From: Salvelinus alpinus
Lineage: Eukaryota > Chordata > Actinopteri > Salmoniformes > Salmonidae
Assembly: GCF_045679555.1 (NCBI RefSeq)
Contig: NC_092091.1
Location: 74,385,722-74,449,721, forward strand
DNA: 64,000 nt
Direction: 5' to 3'
The notes beneath the pieces were generated by a model that was not told where the DNA came from, did no database searches, and was given only the letters and a program-made list of their open reading frames with translations. Below are positions 49,650-62,689 of this stretch, piece after piece (positions within the stretch are counted from its first letter, which is position 1; every line of letters starts with the position of its first letter). The position numbers and the translations under genes were made by a program.

Positions 49650-51305
49650 CCAACACTGGAGTAGGTTATCCATACAGTGTAGGGGATACTTCAAAAGTAG
49701 ATAGAATGTCTATCTTATGGGGTGGGTCTGGGAAATACGCAAGAACCATGTAAAGGTGATGAAATCCTACTAACCATCAAGTCTATTAAGCTCTCCGATG
49801 CAGGTGCCTATACCCTGGGATTGGAAAGAAACGAGGCGGACACGATGGGGATGTTTACCATAACAGTGCAGCCAAAACCACCACCAGTTCCAGCCGGACA
49901 GAGCCAGATCCAGTCGAACTACTCCACCACTCCAGGTCCAACTCCAAATCCACCAACTAAAATGCCAAACCCAGTACAGGTAATTAATGTTAAAGATATT
50001 ACGGACAGCGATCAATTAGGCACTGAAACATGATATGAAGGAAGGGAAAATATGTGGCTGGCATACATGCGATATACAGCTAAAACACTTAACAGAAAGG
50101 ACTGTGTTATCTGTGGTCATGCTAGGCCCGTTCTGGCAACACACCCATTTGCTCTAAGTGACGGGGAAGGTTGGATGTGCATATTGGAGGGATTTTACCA
50201 TGATAAACCCAATTCAACCCTGTGTAAAGCTTTGAGTCTTGTGTTCCCAGAAGTTCCTCCCCAGAAGGCCCCGTGGGGTGTTAAGGCATATGGGGGAAAC
50301 TACAGCTGTATCACTGGTACAGGTAGGGGTGTAGACTATGGGTGGCTGCCTGAAGCTGATTGCATCAGTAATGTAACCATTAATACTACCTGGCCGGTAG
50401 AAGGACTGAATCAAACTAGAGGCGTTGCTGACGTATGGTTGATATCTGGACCAAACAGGCGCTTAACACCTATTCTTAGAGGTGACTGACAGGGTACGTG
50501 CGCCTTAGCCAGTCTGATAATACCATTAACCATTATTGACGTTACAGCTAACCAACTTCTAGGATCCACACAGGGGGGGCATGCACGTGACCCATCCATT
50601 AGGAGACAGAGACGTAGTGCACCGTGGACTGAGGGGGTGGACAACATCCACACCAACCTGTTGGGGCTGCCGGTAGGTGTCCCACAGGAATTCCAAGCCT
50701 TGAGCAGAAATGATGGTTTATGGCATCTGTTACCCTTTATCGGTCCAGCAATTGTTGATGCTAAACAGACCTCCTGGATAAATTATATTTATTATAATCA
50801 GCAACGCTTTGTTAACTATACTCATACTGCACTCACAGGTATGGCTGAACAACTGGAGGCTACCTCTAGAACTGCCAGGCAAAATAGACTAGCCCTAGAT
50901 ATGATCCTAGCCAATCAAGGTGGGGTCTGCAAAATGTTTGGAGAACAATGTTGTACGTTTATCCCTAACAATACTAGCCCTGATGGGAGCATTTCGAAAG
51001 CTTTAAGTGGTCTAGATAAACTATCAGTGGAGATGAAAGGCTTGGCTGGAGTGGAGGAGAGTGGACTGTTCTCCTGGTTGGGTGAGTGGTTTGGTAAGTA
51101 CACTGCATTGGTGGTTCCTGGATTTCTGACCCTAATAGTTGTATTTCTTATGTTAATGTGCTGTGCTGCATGTATTATCCCCTGTTTGAGGAAATATTTT
51201 ACAGATGTTGCGCACGCTGCGGGTATGATGCCACTGCTTGCTCCCGGGGGGGATGCTGAGACTGTCTTGGCAGAGGATGATCCATGGTTGGCGGTAAAAA
51301 AATAA
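49650..51305 (+). pseudogene. env: Endogenous retrovirus env gene, with two in-frame stops
   Basis: One frame runs from about 49701 to the TAA at 51303-51305 and is broken by TGA at 50031-50033 and 50487-50489. The N-terminal part resembles an immunoglobulin-like strand (LSDAGAYTL). The surface part has a CVIC (CxxC) motif at 50104-50115 and several N-glycosylation sites. A basic cleavage site RRQRR is at 50601-50615. The transmembrane subunit has CKMFGEQCC (CX6CC), then a long hydrophobic anchor (VVPGFLTLIVVFLMLM) and a short cytoplasmic tail. CxxC plus CX6CC indicates a gamma-type covalently linked envelope. No gag or pol lies upstream. As written it cannot make a full envelope. Confidence 0.85.
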
Positions 51306-51763
51306 AAAATAAATTGCTTATTTTTAGTTTAATTCATTGCTTTTTGTTTCACAATATATCCTTGTAATCTTTTACCCTGTATCCTGTATCCTGTACCCTT
51401 TACCCTGTAACTTATGTCAAGGTTTCAATTTCCTGGGTGGCTGGTAGCCAACCTAGTATCAGTTAGGTGTAGCAGGGTGGACTAGATGGTTTTTATTCTT
51501 TATACAATAAAGGTGTGTTTATTTTAATCTTTGTATTCTGAGTGTGACATCCTAATAGGGGTGTCAAAAGGGGGACTCCTAAAAATGCCTATGTTATCTA
51601 ATATGTTACTATGGTACTGAGAATGTGTTCTGAATGGTCATTAAAGGTTTAAAGTTCCTGGGTTTATCTACAACCTGGTATGTATGTATCGATCATTGAA
51701 CTTGATGGTTTCTGTTTTAATTTACACATAATTTACACCCCTGAGGGGTGTAAAAAGGGGGAT
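51306..51763 (+). other. Env 3' region and polypurine tract
   Basis: Non-coding sequence between env and the LTR. It includes a short ccctgtatcctgta repeat near 51375 and ends in taaaaagggggat, a purine tract immediately before the LTR, as expected for the plus-strand primer of a retrovirus. Confidence 0.7.
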
Positions 51764-52376
51764 TGTGAGGATTGAAAATATGATTGGCCTATAATGGGGG
51801 TCTGTGTGTGTGCTGGAAGTAACATTTTGCCCCAGATAGTGTGCTGAGAGGCTGTGGTTAACCTTGGGCGGGAACAGTATGTTAAATGAGGACACATACA
51901 TAAGAAAACAATGTTGCAAGGCGGGAACAGTATGTTTAGCTATTGACACCTGCATAGAAAACAATGTTGCAGAACTGTCTGTGTTAAATGAGGACATGAA
52001 CACATGTGGCCTCAGTATCCAGGGTGTGGGCGCATAATCTGCCCAACAATGGCGCCGGACAATTGGAGCGCCAGGGGCTGGGACCAGCCTGTGCGCCAGC
52101 GATAGGCTGAGTAAAGTCTAAACCACACTCGGCCTCTACTCTGACAGGCCAGCTCAGAAGCGGGAACGAACTCTGTCAGAAGTATATTAGATGAACTTTG
52201 TCAGGAAACAAGTCAGTTCTCTGTTCTGCCCTGCGTGGTGATACAGTGAACCTATATATACCAAAATTGCATTTACCATTTATCGCTTGAGTTTAATAAA
52301 AATACTTAAAGTATATTCGGTGACTCTGAGTCACATCTTATCCTGATACCAGATTTGATTGACGCAACCCTTAACA
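51764..52376 (+). mobile_element. 3' LTR of the endogenous retrovirus
   Basis: 613 bp starting TGTGAGGATTGAAAAT after the purine tract and ending CGCAACCCTTAACA. AATAAA lies near 52298. It contains a repeated motif (ggcgggaacagtatgtt at about 51868 and 51920). The 5' LTR is not in the window, so the provirus is truncated on its left. Confidence 0.8.
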
Positions 52377-52489
52377 GTACAAGCAACAACACTAATTCAA
52401 AAACAAAGTAATGCAGCAAAAGATTATTAAATAATATTTCTGCAATGAATGTACTATATTTTGTGAGCGAGTCAGAGAAGGCAGAACAA

Positions 52490-52870
52490 TTATTTGACAA
52501 GAAAAATATGATTGTTTTTTTACAGGCTGTGCCTCACAATAATATTCCAGAGGCAGAGAGACTGTTGGCATTGTGTCATCCTTAGTTTGGGCAGCCATGT
52601 TAGGTTTTGGCTGCCATTTTACTGTAAATGACCATACTGCAAAAAATTATCTTGTTGTTAGCTTTTTGCATAATGCGTGATACAGCCTACAAAAACTTGA
52701 TTGATTAATTATGTATCCTTTGAATACTACATGATATATAATATCATATATTTGTCATGTTATACACTTCATAAAAACTTCCATAAAGACATTATAAATG
52801 CTTATAATTGGTTGATTCATTATTATACAATTAATAATAATGTGCAAGTATTGTACAATCGAGGTGCGTA
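52490..52870 (+). repeat. Duplicated block with candidate terminal exon, copy 1
   Basis: It matches 54627-54975 closely. Both contain a run of T plus ACAG, then 19 open codons starting AVPHN and ending LLALCHP before TAG. The reading is conserved between copies apart from one Asn/Asp difference. It could be the last exon of a host gene or chance. No partner exon was found. Confidence 0.5.
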
Positions 52871-53231
52871 AAGCTCTTAGAGACTTACCCAGAAAGACTC
52901 ACAGCTGTTATCACTGCCAAAGGTGATTCTAACATGTAATGACTCAAAAGCATTTCGCTACACTCGCAATAACATCTGCTAATCATGTGTCTGTGACCAA
53001 TAAAATAAATACAATTTGATTTGGGTGTGAATACTTATGTAAATGAGATATCTCTGTATTTCATTTTCAATAAATTAGAAAAAAATTGTAGAAACATGTT
53101 TTCACTTTGTCATGGGATATTGTGTGTAGATGGGTGAGTAAAAACATCTATACAATCCATTTGGAATTCAGGCTGTAACACAACAAAATGTTGAATAAGT
53201 CAAAGGCTGTGAATACTTTCTCAAGGCAATG
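52864..53231 (+). mobile_element. 3' end of a Tc1-like element with nested LINE tail
   Basis: The C-terminal transposase fragment (RKALRDLPRKTHSC, from about 52867) and the distal terminal repeat ending tactttctcaaggcaatgta are Tc1-type. At about 52946-53021 it is interrupted by a short 5'-truncated LINE tail (gcatttcgctacactcgcaa ... aatttgattt). The left part of the Tc1 is missing. Confidence 0.7.
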
Positions 53232-53534
53232 TAACTTATAAATGCCTCGTGAGCTTCTTTCAACTGTCGTACCCCATCAGAACCAAAAATATAAGCTTGC
53301 CATCGCTCTGTCTATGAATTTGAGAATAGTTACATTTCTCCAGGCCCGTTCAGCTCTTTGCCAAAACAGAGGCGAGTTGTCCGCTTTGTTATGGTTTCTT
53401 TCAGGCATGAACTGGTATGTTCAGATTGAATTAAAACAAAGTTTCATGGTGGTTATTGGGAGGGTGTGCGGAACAAACCATTGTTGTGTTTCAGGTGGCA
53501 GAGAGCCAGCAGTCAAACACTCACTGTTTGTTTA

Positions 53535-54622
<1,088 letters not shown>

Positions 54623-54626
54623 TTAA

Positions 54627-54971
54627 CAATAATTTGACAAGAAAAATATGATTGTTTTTTACAGGCTGTGCCTCACAATGATATTCCAGAGGCAGAGAGA
54701 CTGTTGGCATTGTGTCATCCTTAGTTTGGGCAGCCATGTTAGGTTTTGGCTGCCATTTTACTATAAATGACCATACTGCAAAAAATGATGTTGTTGTTAG
54801 ATTTTTGCATAATGCATGATACAGCCTACAACAACTTGATTGATGAATGATGTATCCTTTGAGTACTACATGATATATAATATATTTGTCATGTTATACA
54901 CTTCATAAAAACTTTCATGAAGACATTATAAATGCTTATAAATGGTTGTTTCGTTATCATACATTTTATGA
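54627..54971 (+). repeat. Duplicated block with candidate terminal exon, copy 2
   Basis: Second copy of 52490-52870 (same order, a few substitutions and small deletions). It runs into an LTR at 54972. Confidence 0.7.
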
Positions 54972-55403
54972 TGTTAGGTTCAAATTAACCTTATAAAATT
55001 TCACGGACGCGTAATATAGCGAAAACCAAGTTTATTTCCCCATTGGGTCAATACAGCTACATAAGACCAAGAACATATTCACAAAAGCACTGATATTTAA
55101 CCCCTTCTCCTATGCTGAGTCTCCTCCTACACATCCGAACAGCAAATGCATCTCTGTTGCTAGACAGAACCTTAGTGATATCTGTTCTTCCTCACTTCAT
55201 CTAACCTGACCTCTGCCTCAAAGTGCTCACTCCTTCCCAACTCACGGCTGTCATGTTAACTCATATCAGACTGTGTCTCTTCTCCTCCCAGAGGATCCCT
55301 GATTGCTAACAATAGCATATCCTGACAGAAGGTAATGTATAACATTTACACTCTCTCCCTCAGTGACATGAATAAGTATATTTCATATTTTCAGAACCCA
55401 ACA
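54972..55403 (-). mobile_element. Retroviral/LTR-element LTR, minus strand
   Basis: 432 bp with inverted ends TGTTAGGTTC and GAACCCAACA. On the minus strand AATAAA lies at 55031-55036. A purine tract (minus strand caagaggagggac) lies directly before the LTR, so this is a 3' LTR of a minus-strand element whose body would extend rightwards. The other LTR was not found. Confidence 0.65.
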
Positions 55404-56211
55404 GTCCCTCCTCTTGAACATTAGCTTCCTACTGTTCAATTTACATAAACTTGGAATTTACTTATAATGAACAAACAATGATAAGAAAACATGAACAAAA
55501 ACTAAAACATGATTAACATTCACAGTGAGGTTTACAAACTCAAGAGACTTATGGCCTCTGTTCTATAGTCACACCATGCACACTCTTATTTCCATTTCTC
55601 CTAGAACACTGATAATAACATGTCCACTGGAAATGTTGACTTCTTCCATTTCAACTTTCTCCTTCTGGTTCCTAAGAGAGTAATAGCACAGGACTTGAAA
55701 AGAAACGAGAAACACAAAACAGAACAGTATTAACAATGCGGTAACCTATGCATAATTATATATGCAAAGAAAACACAAAGTTTGATTACATGACAATTCC
55801 CACTCTCTCTTCGCCTGATTCTATGCCTTCAGGATACTTTCTGCTGTATTCCACAAAAATGAAGGCCCTAGAAAACCTCCTCAAGCTTTCTCTCAGTCTT
55901 CCCCACCAGGCCACAGGTTATAAGAGTGGTTCCCAAGCCATTTTCACTTTGTTCCCCATCTCCTTCTTCCTCCATTGCCACCTGATAGGCACGTCACCTG
56001 ATTGGCATGTCACCTGATAGGCAAGTGCGTAGCCATAATCAATGCTACATCCTCTTGAGGTAACTCAGCACTGTATACACGTTTCACATCAATGCCTCCA
56101 GAATGTTGTCCAGTGTACAATTACCCCAACATCTATACTTTTATATGATGCATTAACCAATAAAGCATCTAACCCAACCCAACTATGGCGGTTAAAGTAG
56201 CTCACAAATCA
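55404..56211. other. Probable LTR-element interior, unassigned
   Basis: It lies on the body side of the minus-strand LTR, but no gag, pol or env motif is readable on either strand. It could be degraded interior. Confidence 0.35.
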
Positions 56212-56665
56212 AATCAAATCAAATCAAATTTTATTAGTCACATACACATGGTTAGCAGATGTTAATGCGAGTGTAGCGAAATGCTTGTGCTTCTAGTTCC
56301 GACAATGCAGTAATAACCAACAGTAATCTAACCTAACAATTCCACACTACTACCTTACACACACACACAAGTGTAAAGGGATAAAGAATATGTACATAAA
56401 GATATATGGATGAGTGGTGGTACAGAACGGCATGGCAGATGCAGTAGATGGTATAGAGTACGGTATATACATATGAGATGAGTACTGTAGGGTATGTAAA
56501 CATAAAGTGGCATAGTTTAAAGTGGCTAGTGGTACATGTATTGCATAAAGATGGCAAGATGCAGTAGATGATATAGAGTACAGTATATATACATATGAGA
56601 TGGGTAATGTAGGGTATATAAACATTGTATTAAGTGGCATTGCTTAAAGTGGCTAGTGGTCAACC
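56212..56665 (-). mobile_element. LINE 3' tail with internal duplication
   Basis: On the minus strand it ends in (TTTGA)n after a region matching the LINE tails at 48330 and 52946 (plus-strand gttaatgcgagtgtagcgaa). It contains two roughly 115-bp repeats (gcagtagatggtatagagta and gcagtagatgatatagagta). Confidence 0.65.
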
Positions 56666-56764
56666 CATCTGCATGTCTACAGTGGAATCTAGTCTTTCTC
56701 TCTCTCTTTAGCTCTGCTTCTTCTCTCATGGCGTCTTGAAGCTCACCCATTATGCAGCTAGATC

Positions 56765-57193
56765 TCAAATCAAATGATATTCCAACAATGCTACTAAAAT
56801 CATCCCTGCTACACCATAGTCCAATTCCATGCTGTTACTATAGCCTCCTTCAATTACTGTCCATACAGCGACTGCATTGAGAATAACTACTGCATTGAAA
56901 TCTGTCAAGTGTTTGCTGGCTGTTAGAAATTGGGAAAAGATGAGTGACTTTTGAAGAGTATCCAACCTAACAAAACTCTGAGTCACAGGTTTCTTGAAAG
57001 TTAACAATAGCGTCTGAAATGCCAACACTATCTCTGCTACTCTTACCAGGATCTGCGTGTGTGTAACGTTCGATTTAACTTCATAATAGTCTCTATATTG
57101 TGCACAGTTAGATGCCCTCCCTCCCCTACGAGCTATCTCCTGTAACAATATACATAGAGTGGTATCATACCCAGAGACTATCACACTGACCAT
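56765..57193 (-). CDS. Unrecognised 142-residue frame with hydrophobic segments
   Basis: The minus-strand frame has two hydrophobic stretches (ILVRVAEIVLAFQTLLLTF and NAVVILNAVAVWTVI) and a potential glycosylation site (NVTHT). I do not recognise it. It sits inside the presumed body of the minus-strand LTR element, so a remnant of an envelope-like gene is possible; chance is also possible. Its start is arbitrary. Confidence 0.25.
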   Translation of the reverse strand: MVSVIVSGYDTTLCILLQEIARRGGRASNCAQYRDYYEVKSNVTHTQILVRVAEIVLAFQTLLLTFKKPVTQSFVRLDTLQKSLIFSQFLTASKHLTDFNAVVILNAVAVWTVIEGGYSNSMELDYGVAGMILVALLEYHLI

Positions 57194-59725
57194 AATTTAT
57201 GAGCCCCCACAGATCTCCACCCCCGTCACATTCCATTCCACCAGCTTGACGTAAACATTCTGTCTACAAATACATTTCCACTTATATCATTCCATCTAAG
57301 CCGTAACACAATAGTCACTAATATAGTTATACCCATACTAAAACATTCTCAAATTAATTATTCAATATACACCAATCCCTCCTCTGGATCAATGATCACT
57401 ATTATTTTCCAAGGCACCTAAAAAACAGATTGACTTGAACAGGGAAGAGAGAAAATACATGTTTAATAATTTCACACCACCCTTGATGCGACTTAGACTT
57501 GGAAGAGAACCGTCCATCCGCTCCGTTCTATGGCCATGGGATGCTAGTCTCCATGCCCGTCTCCTTCATTTTCATCCTTGGGTTTTAACGCGACACAAAG
57601 ACTATGAGCCTTGTATGCAATTAATTGTACTGTATCATCCAGCAATCCATATGCATTAGGATTATGATAACATTGTATAACAAAAACCTCTTCATGGTTC
57701 ACTCAAGATATTTTCCAGTGAGTTCTCTAATAACCTCCCTCTTGGAGGACACTTAAATATATGGTTTCTAAAGAGAAAACCCCTCCCAAGACCCAATAAG
57801 TTCGACCAGTGCACCCATCCCACACATTTTGAGAGTAGCGCTCTCTCTCGCTTTATCCTCATCATAATTAAAACATTTGATAAATTATCCAACCCAAACT
57901 TAGAATAACAGTCCTTAGTGCTTTACTTTGAGTCTATCACTTGAATTCAATCTTCTCAACCTGGCACACACCATCACGATTAGAATGTACATTTACAAAC
58001 GGGGCCTTTTATTGCCTGTAATAACTCTTCTCATTACAACCCGCATTTGTCCCTGTTTTCCTGTCTCGATTGGCATGGTAATGAAAGATCGGTATCTCAA
58101 TGCATTCTTAGTCTAAATTGCGCAGTGTGTTGTCGTGTCGTGACTGTCATTAATGTGATGACTGCTATTCATTGAATAATTACATACCACGTTCAATTAT
58201 TATGCAATTAAATAAATTATATAACAATTAGTTAAGTAGTAATCTGGGGCACCACAGGAAAAGTTTATTTAACAAATATCTCGATATCATAGCCGTCATA
58301 CATCAATCATCATTATTACCTCAACAGTCTCATTCTGAACAGCGTAATATCCTATAAATCTGCACGAACTCTAGTCTCCATGATGAATCAGCGATACACA
58401 AATTGGCTTAATTATTTATTTACTAACTAAATAATCACACAGAATTACATAAACACACACACAGGATACATAATATATTGGTTACTAACATGATGCAATG
58501 AAAAGTCCCAAGTGGAATAACCCGATATGACAGCTTGTTACACAATGAAAGGGGGGAAGAAAGAGCAGGAGAAGAAGAGACAAAGGAATTCAACTATTGT
58601 ACATACAGTTGAATAATACGCTCATTGTAAATATGGATATTTAGCACCCTAACAACCGCTCATTAGAAATGCAACACATATTTACGCTCGTATGTCTTTG
58701 TCGTCTCGCTCTGTTGAAAGCGCCTGATCAGTCTGTGGAGTCAGTCGACAGAAAGTCTATGGTTTTCCACCAGAGATCACCATGTCCTTTGTAGTTGTAG
58801 TAGGTTGGTCTCAGAGTGTATGTTAGAATGGATCTTCCAGACGTACCAATGGTCGTTCGATAGAGCATTTTTTTTCTTTTCTCATCTTGGGTTGAGTTTC
58901 CTAGACTATTTTACATATTGAGCTGCGGACTGTGAATGTTTAGTCTATATTCTTCACTCGTCGAGAGTTCCTGACCATTTGTGATGTATTCAGCTCACGC
59001 TGCATGTATACTGGTCTGGTAGAGTCTAACCATTTGTGACGTTCGGTTCAACATTGTCCGCCTGCTTGGTCTAATAGATATTTTCTTCTTCTCTGTTGAA
59101 AGTTTCAGAGTTTCTAACCATTTCGTACCTTCCAGCTCACGCTGTCGGTCACGCTGGTCTAATGTGAAGTCTAACCATTTTACACATCCAGCTTACCGTC
59201 CGTGTACTGGTCTGGTAGAGTCTAACCATTTGTGACGTCTGGTTCAACACCGTCCATATGCTTGGTCTAATGTGAATTTCGTCGCGAGGGGTTTTATGCA
59301 TTCTGGCAAAAGGTGGCGCTCCACGACGCTGGCATAATGTCTGTGCTCAGGTGGGTGTGGTCACTGACTGGGTAGAACTTTTATATGAAAAGCAATTCTG
59401 TGTGTCACTGTATTAGACTAAGCAGAGGTGATTTGATTATGTTGAAATGTTGAAGTTGAAATAGTGCTGGAATAGTGGAGGCAGCTCCGGTTTTCTTTGT
59501 GACTTGCGGTAACTCTCTGTGGTTCTAAATCAATAGTAGTTTAGTTGTTTAGTGGTCCTAAAACATGAACTTGCTTGACCATGCTGTAGGTCATGTAACT
59601 GTCTGCTACTGTACATGGAATATGCTTTATGGACTCACTGGACAGAGGTTGTTATCCGGTTTTGTGATGAATCAAAGGTGGGGTTGAATTTATTCTGCCA
59701 CTGTGTCTTATTGCCTCGGCCTTAT
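57194..59725. other. No gene; repeat-rich, possible second LTR-like region
   Basis: No recognisable protein. 58240-59320 has a minus-strand AATAAA near 58264, and a 60-bp stretch (gtctggtagagtctaaccat ... tgcttggtctaat) repeated about 197 bp apart at about 59012 and 59209. It may be part of an LTR, but I could not define ends. Confidence 0.35.
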
Positions 59726-60395
59726 GCCTATATATCACAGTCTCAAGGTTGATGAATTAACAGGTTATAGAGCAAACAACGGAATTATCAAAACACATAG
59801 ATTTTAATATGGATTTTTTTGGGGGGGGTCTTCCCTAGTCATTTTACCCACACACCACTACACATACAAACGCCAGCAGGCCACACTGGAAATGAATAAA
59901 ACCGACACCATCTCAGCTTCCATCCTCCCAGGGCACACCAACCTTCACACATCATGGAGATTTGTAGACTGACCCAACGCAAGGTGTGTATCAGCCAAGC
60001 CCCGCCCCTAACTGCAGTGTGTGGCACCTGGAGACAGATACATATACCTGGGTGAATGAAGACATGCACATTACACATGTAAATGTAAACTAACACTGTA
60101 TAGCCTCAAGACATGGTTAAACTGTACTTGTTTATATCATGGATGGTCAGTCCTTGTAGTAGCCATAGGTCTGTCCATGAATTTCTCCAGGCCTGTACCT
60201 CATTTCTCTACCAAAACAGTAGCGGCGAGTGCTTTGCTATTGTTTCTTTAAGACATCAACCGGTATGTTCAGATTGAATAAAAAACGTTTTTTTTGTGGT
60301 TAATGGTGGTTATGAGGAGGGTACAGAACTGAAACCATTGTTGTGTTCCAGGTGGCAAAGAGCACATAGTCACACATTGTTTGTTTAGTGGAGAG
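59726..60395. repeat. Duplicated non-coding blocks
   Basis: 59726-59930 is paralogous to 37559-37760. 60160-60395 is paralogous to 53300-53534 (common stretch ggtatgttcagattgaat, ccattgttgtgtt). No exon recognised. Confidence 0.65.
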
Positions 60396-62380
60396 ACGAA
60401 AGGGGTGAAAGGAGAGACAGGAGAGACAGGAGGGGTGATAGTTGCGACAGGAGGGGTGATAGCATACAGCATACAGACAATTCAGTTAGATGGAACTTTT
60501 GTGTAGGTCTTTTTAACAATGGTGGTCACGCATCTTGTTGACGTTCATCGTAGGACACCTCACATTACACACCCTCACTGCCAAAACATTTTATCATGAA
60601 ATCATGTGATTTCACATCACACATCCCTGCCACCGTCTCTCCTATCTATCTTCCTGTCTCTCCCATCACCCTTCCTATCGCTCTTATCACCCCTTCCGTC
60701 TCTCCAATCACCACTCACAACTCTCCTATCACCCCTCCTGTCGCAACTATCACCCCTCCTGTCTCTCCTGTCTCTCCTTTCACCCCTTTCGTCTCTCCTA
60801 TCACCCATCCCTCCTATCACCCCTCCTGTCCATTCCTATCACTCCTCTCATCCCTCCAATCACCCTTCCTGTCTCTCCTTTCAGCCCTCTCTTCTCTCCT
60901 ATCACACCTCCCGTTCATCCTATCACCCGCTCGTCTCTCCTATCACCCCTCCTGTCTCTCCTGTGTCTCCTATCACCCCTCTCATCTCTCCTCTCACCCC
61001 CTCTGTCACTTCTATCACCCCTCTCGTCTCTCCTATCACCCCTCTTGTATCTCCTATCACCCCTCTTGTCTCTCCTCTCGTCCCTCCAATCACCTTTCCT
61101 GTCTCTCCTTTCAGCCCTCTCCTCTCTCCTATCACACCTCCCGTTCCTCCAATCACCCCCTCGTCTCTCCTATCACCCCTCCTGTCTCTCCTGTTTTGCC
61201 TATCACCCCTCTCGTCTCTCCTATCACCTCTCCATACTCTCCTATCACCCCTTCTGTCACTTCTATCACCCTTCTCGTCTCTCCTATCACCCCTCTTGTA
61301 TCTCCTATCACCCCTCTTGTCTCTCCTATAACCTCTCGTCCCTCCAATCACCCCTCCTGTCCCTCCTTTCAGCCATCTCGTCTCTCCTATCACACCTCCC
61401 GTTCCTCCAATCACCCCCTCGTCTCTCATATCACCCCTCTCATCTCTACTATCACCCTTCTCATCTCTCCTATCACCCCCCCCTCTCTCCTGTGTCTCCT
61501 ATCACCCCTCTCGTCTCTCCTATCACCCCTCTCATCTCTACTATCACCCTTCTCATCTCTCCTATCACCCCCCCTCTCTCCTGGATCTCCTATCACCCAT
61601 TCCTCCTATCAACCCTCCTGTCCATTCATATCCCCCCCCTGTCTCTCCAATCACCACTCACAACTCTCCTATCACCCCTCTCGTCTCTCCTATCACCCCT
61701 CGTCTCTCCTATCACACCTCCCGTCCCTCCTATCACCCCTCCCGTCCCTCCTATCACCCTTCCTGTCTTTCCGATCATCCTTCCTGTCTCTCCTATCACC
61801 CCTCCCATCCCTCCTATCACCCCTCCCGTCCATTCCTATCACCCTTCCTGTCTTTCCGATCATCCTTCCTGTCTCTCCTATCACCCCTCCCATCCCTCCT
61901 ATCACCCCTCCTGTCTCTCCTATCACCCCTCCTGTCTCTCCTATCACCCCTCCCGTCTCTCCTATCACCCTTCCTGTCTCTCCTATCACCGTTCCTGTCT
62001 CTCCTATCAACACTTCTGTCCCTCCTGTCTCTCATTTGTCTCTCCTATCACCCCTTCTACCCCTTTCGTCTCTCCTATCACCCCTCTCCATCTCTCTTTT
62101 CACCCCTACCGCCTGTCCGTCTCTCTTATCACCCCTGCCGTCTCTCCTATCACCCATACCGTCCCTCCTATCACACCTCCTGTCCCTCCTATCATCCCTC
62201 CTATCTTTCTCATCATCCCACCCATTTCTCCTTCCACCCCTCCTGTCCCTGCCGTAGGTTAACATTCCTGAAAACAATAGCAGTATACTTTGCTCAAACC
62301 ACTGCCAGTTCTTGTCCTTAAAGATTAGTGTTCCAATGTGGTTAGCCCAAAAGATTACAAGATAATTGACAGTGTCAAAC
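60396..62380 (+). repeat. Large CT-minisatellite cassette
   Basis: Cassette paralogous to 53535-54622 but with the minisatellite expanded to about 1.65 kb (60630-62260). The unit is about 21 bp of the type tctctcctatcacccctc, almost purely pyrimidine on the plus strand. A short array in the opposite orientation precedes it at 60395-60465. The right flank (aatgtggttagcccaaaaga) matches the other cassettes; the right terminal repeat is lost. The 553-codon plus-strand frame and the minus-strand frames are translations of the repeat, not genes. Confidence 0.85.
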
Positions 62381-62689
62381 AGATCCTAGATCAGCACTTC
62401 TCCTCTGAGACGTGATAAATACGGGCCCTGACTTGAGTCTGCTAATGCAGCACATTCTTTAGATTTGACATACAGTTTGCATATTCCACAACAACAACAG
62501 GGAAAGTGAAAGATGAAAAGAGGAACGTATGGTGAAAGAAAAGGAGAAGTCGAAGAGTGGTCAGGATTATAAGGTTTCCTCCTGACACTCCACTGTGGTA
62601 CCATGTGACTTATTTGAAGTCATATACCATTTCTTGTAAACAGATGATCTTTCTTGACCTACCGACCTACAAGGCCTTACAAGGCCTTA
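62381..62689. other. No feature seen
   Basis: No exon, SINE or terminal repeat recognised. The end (aaggccttacaaggccttac) leads into the satellite. Confidence 0.5.

Noticed and set aside
60596-62262. 553-codon and 405-codon plus-strand frames
   Set aside because: They are translations of a 21-bp CT minisatellite in two frames. Comparable frames exist on the minus strand.
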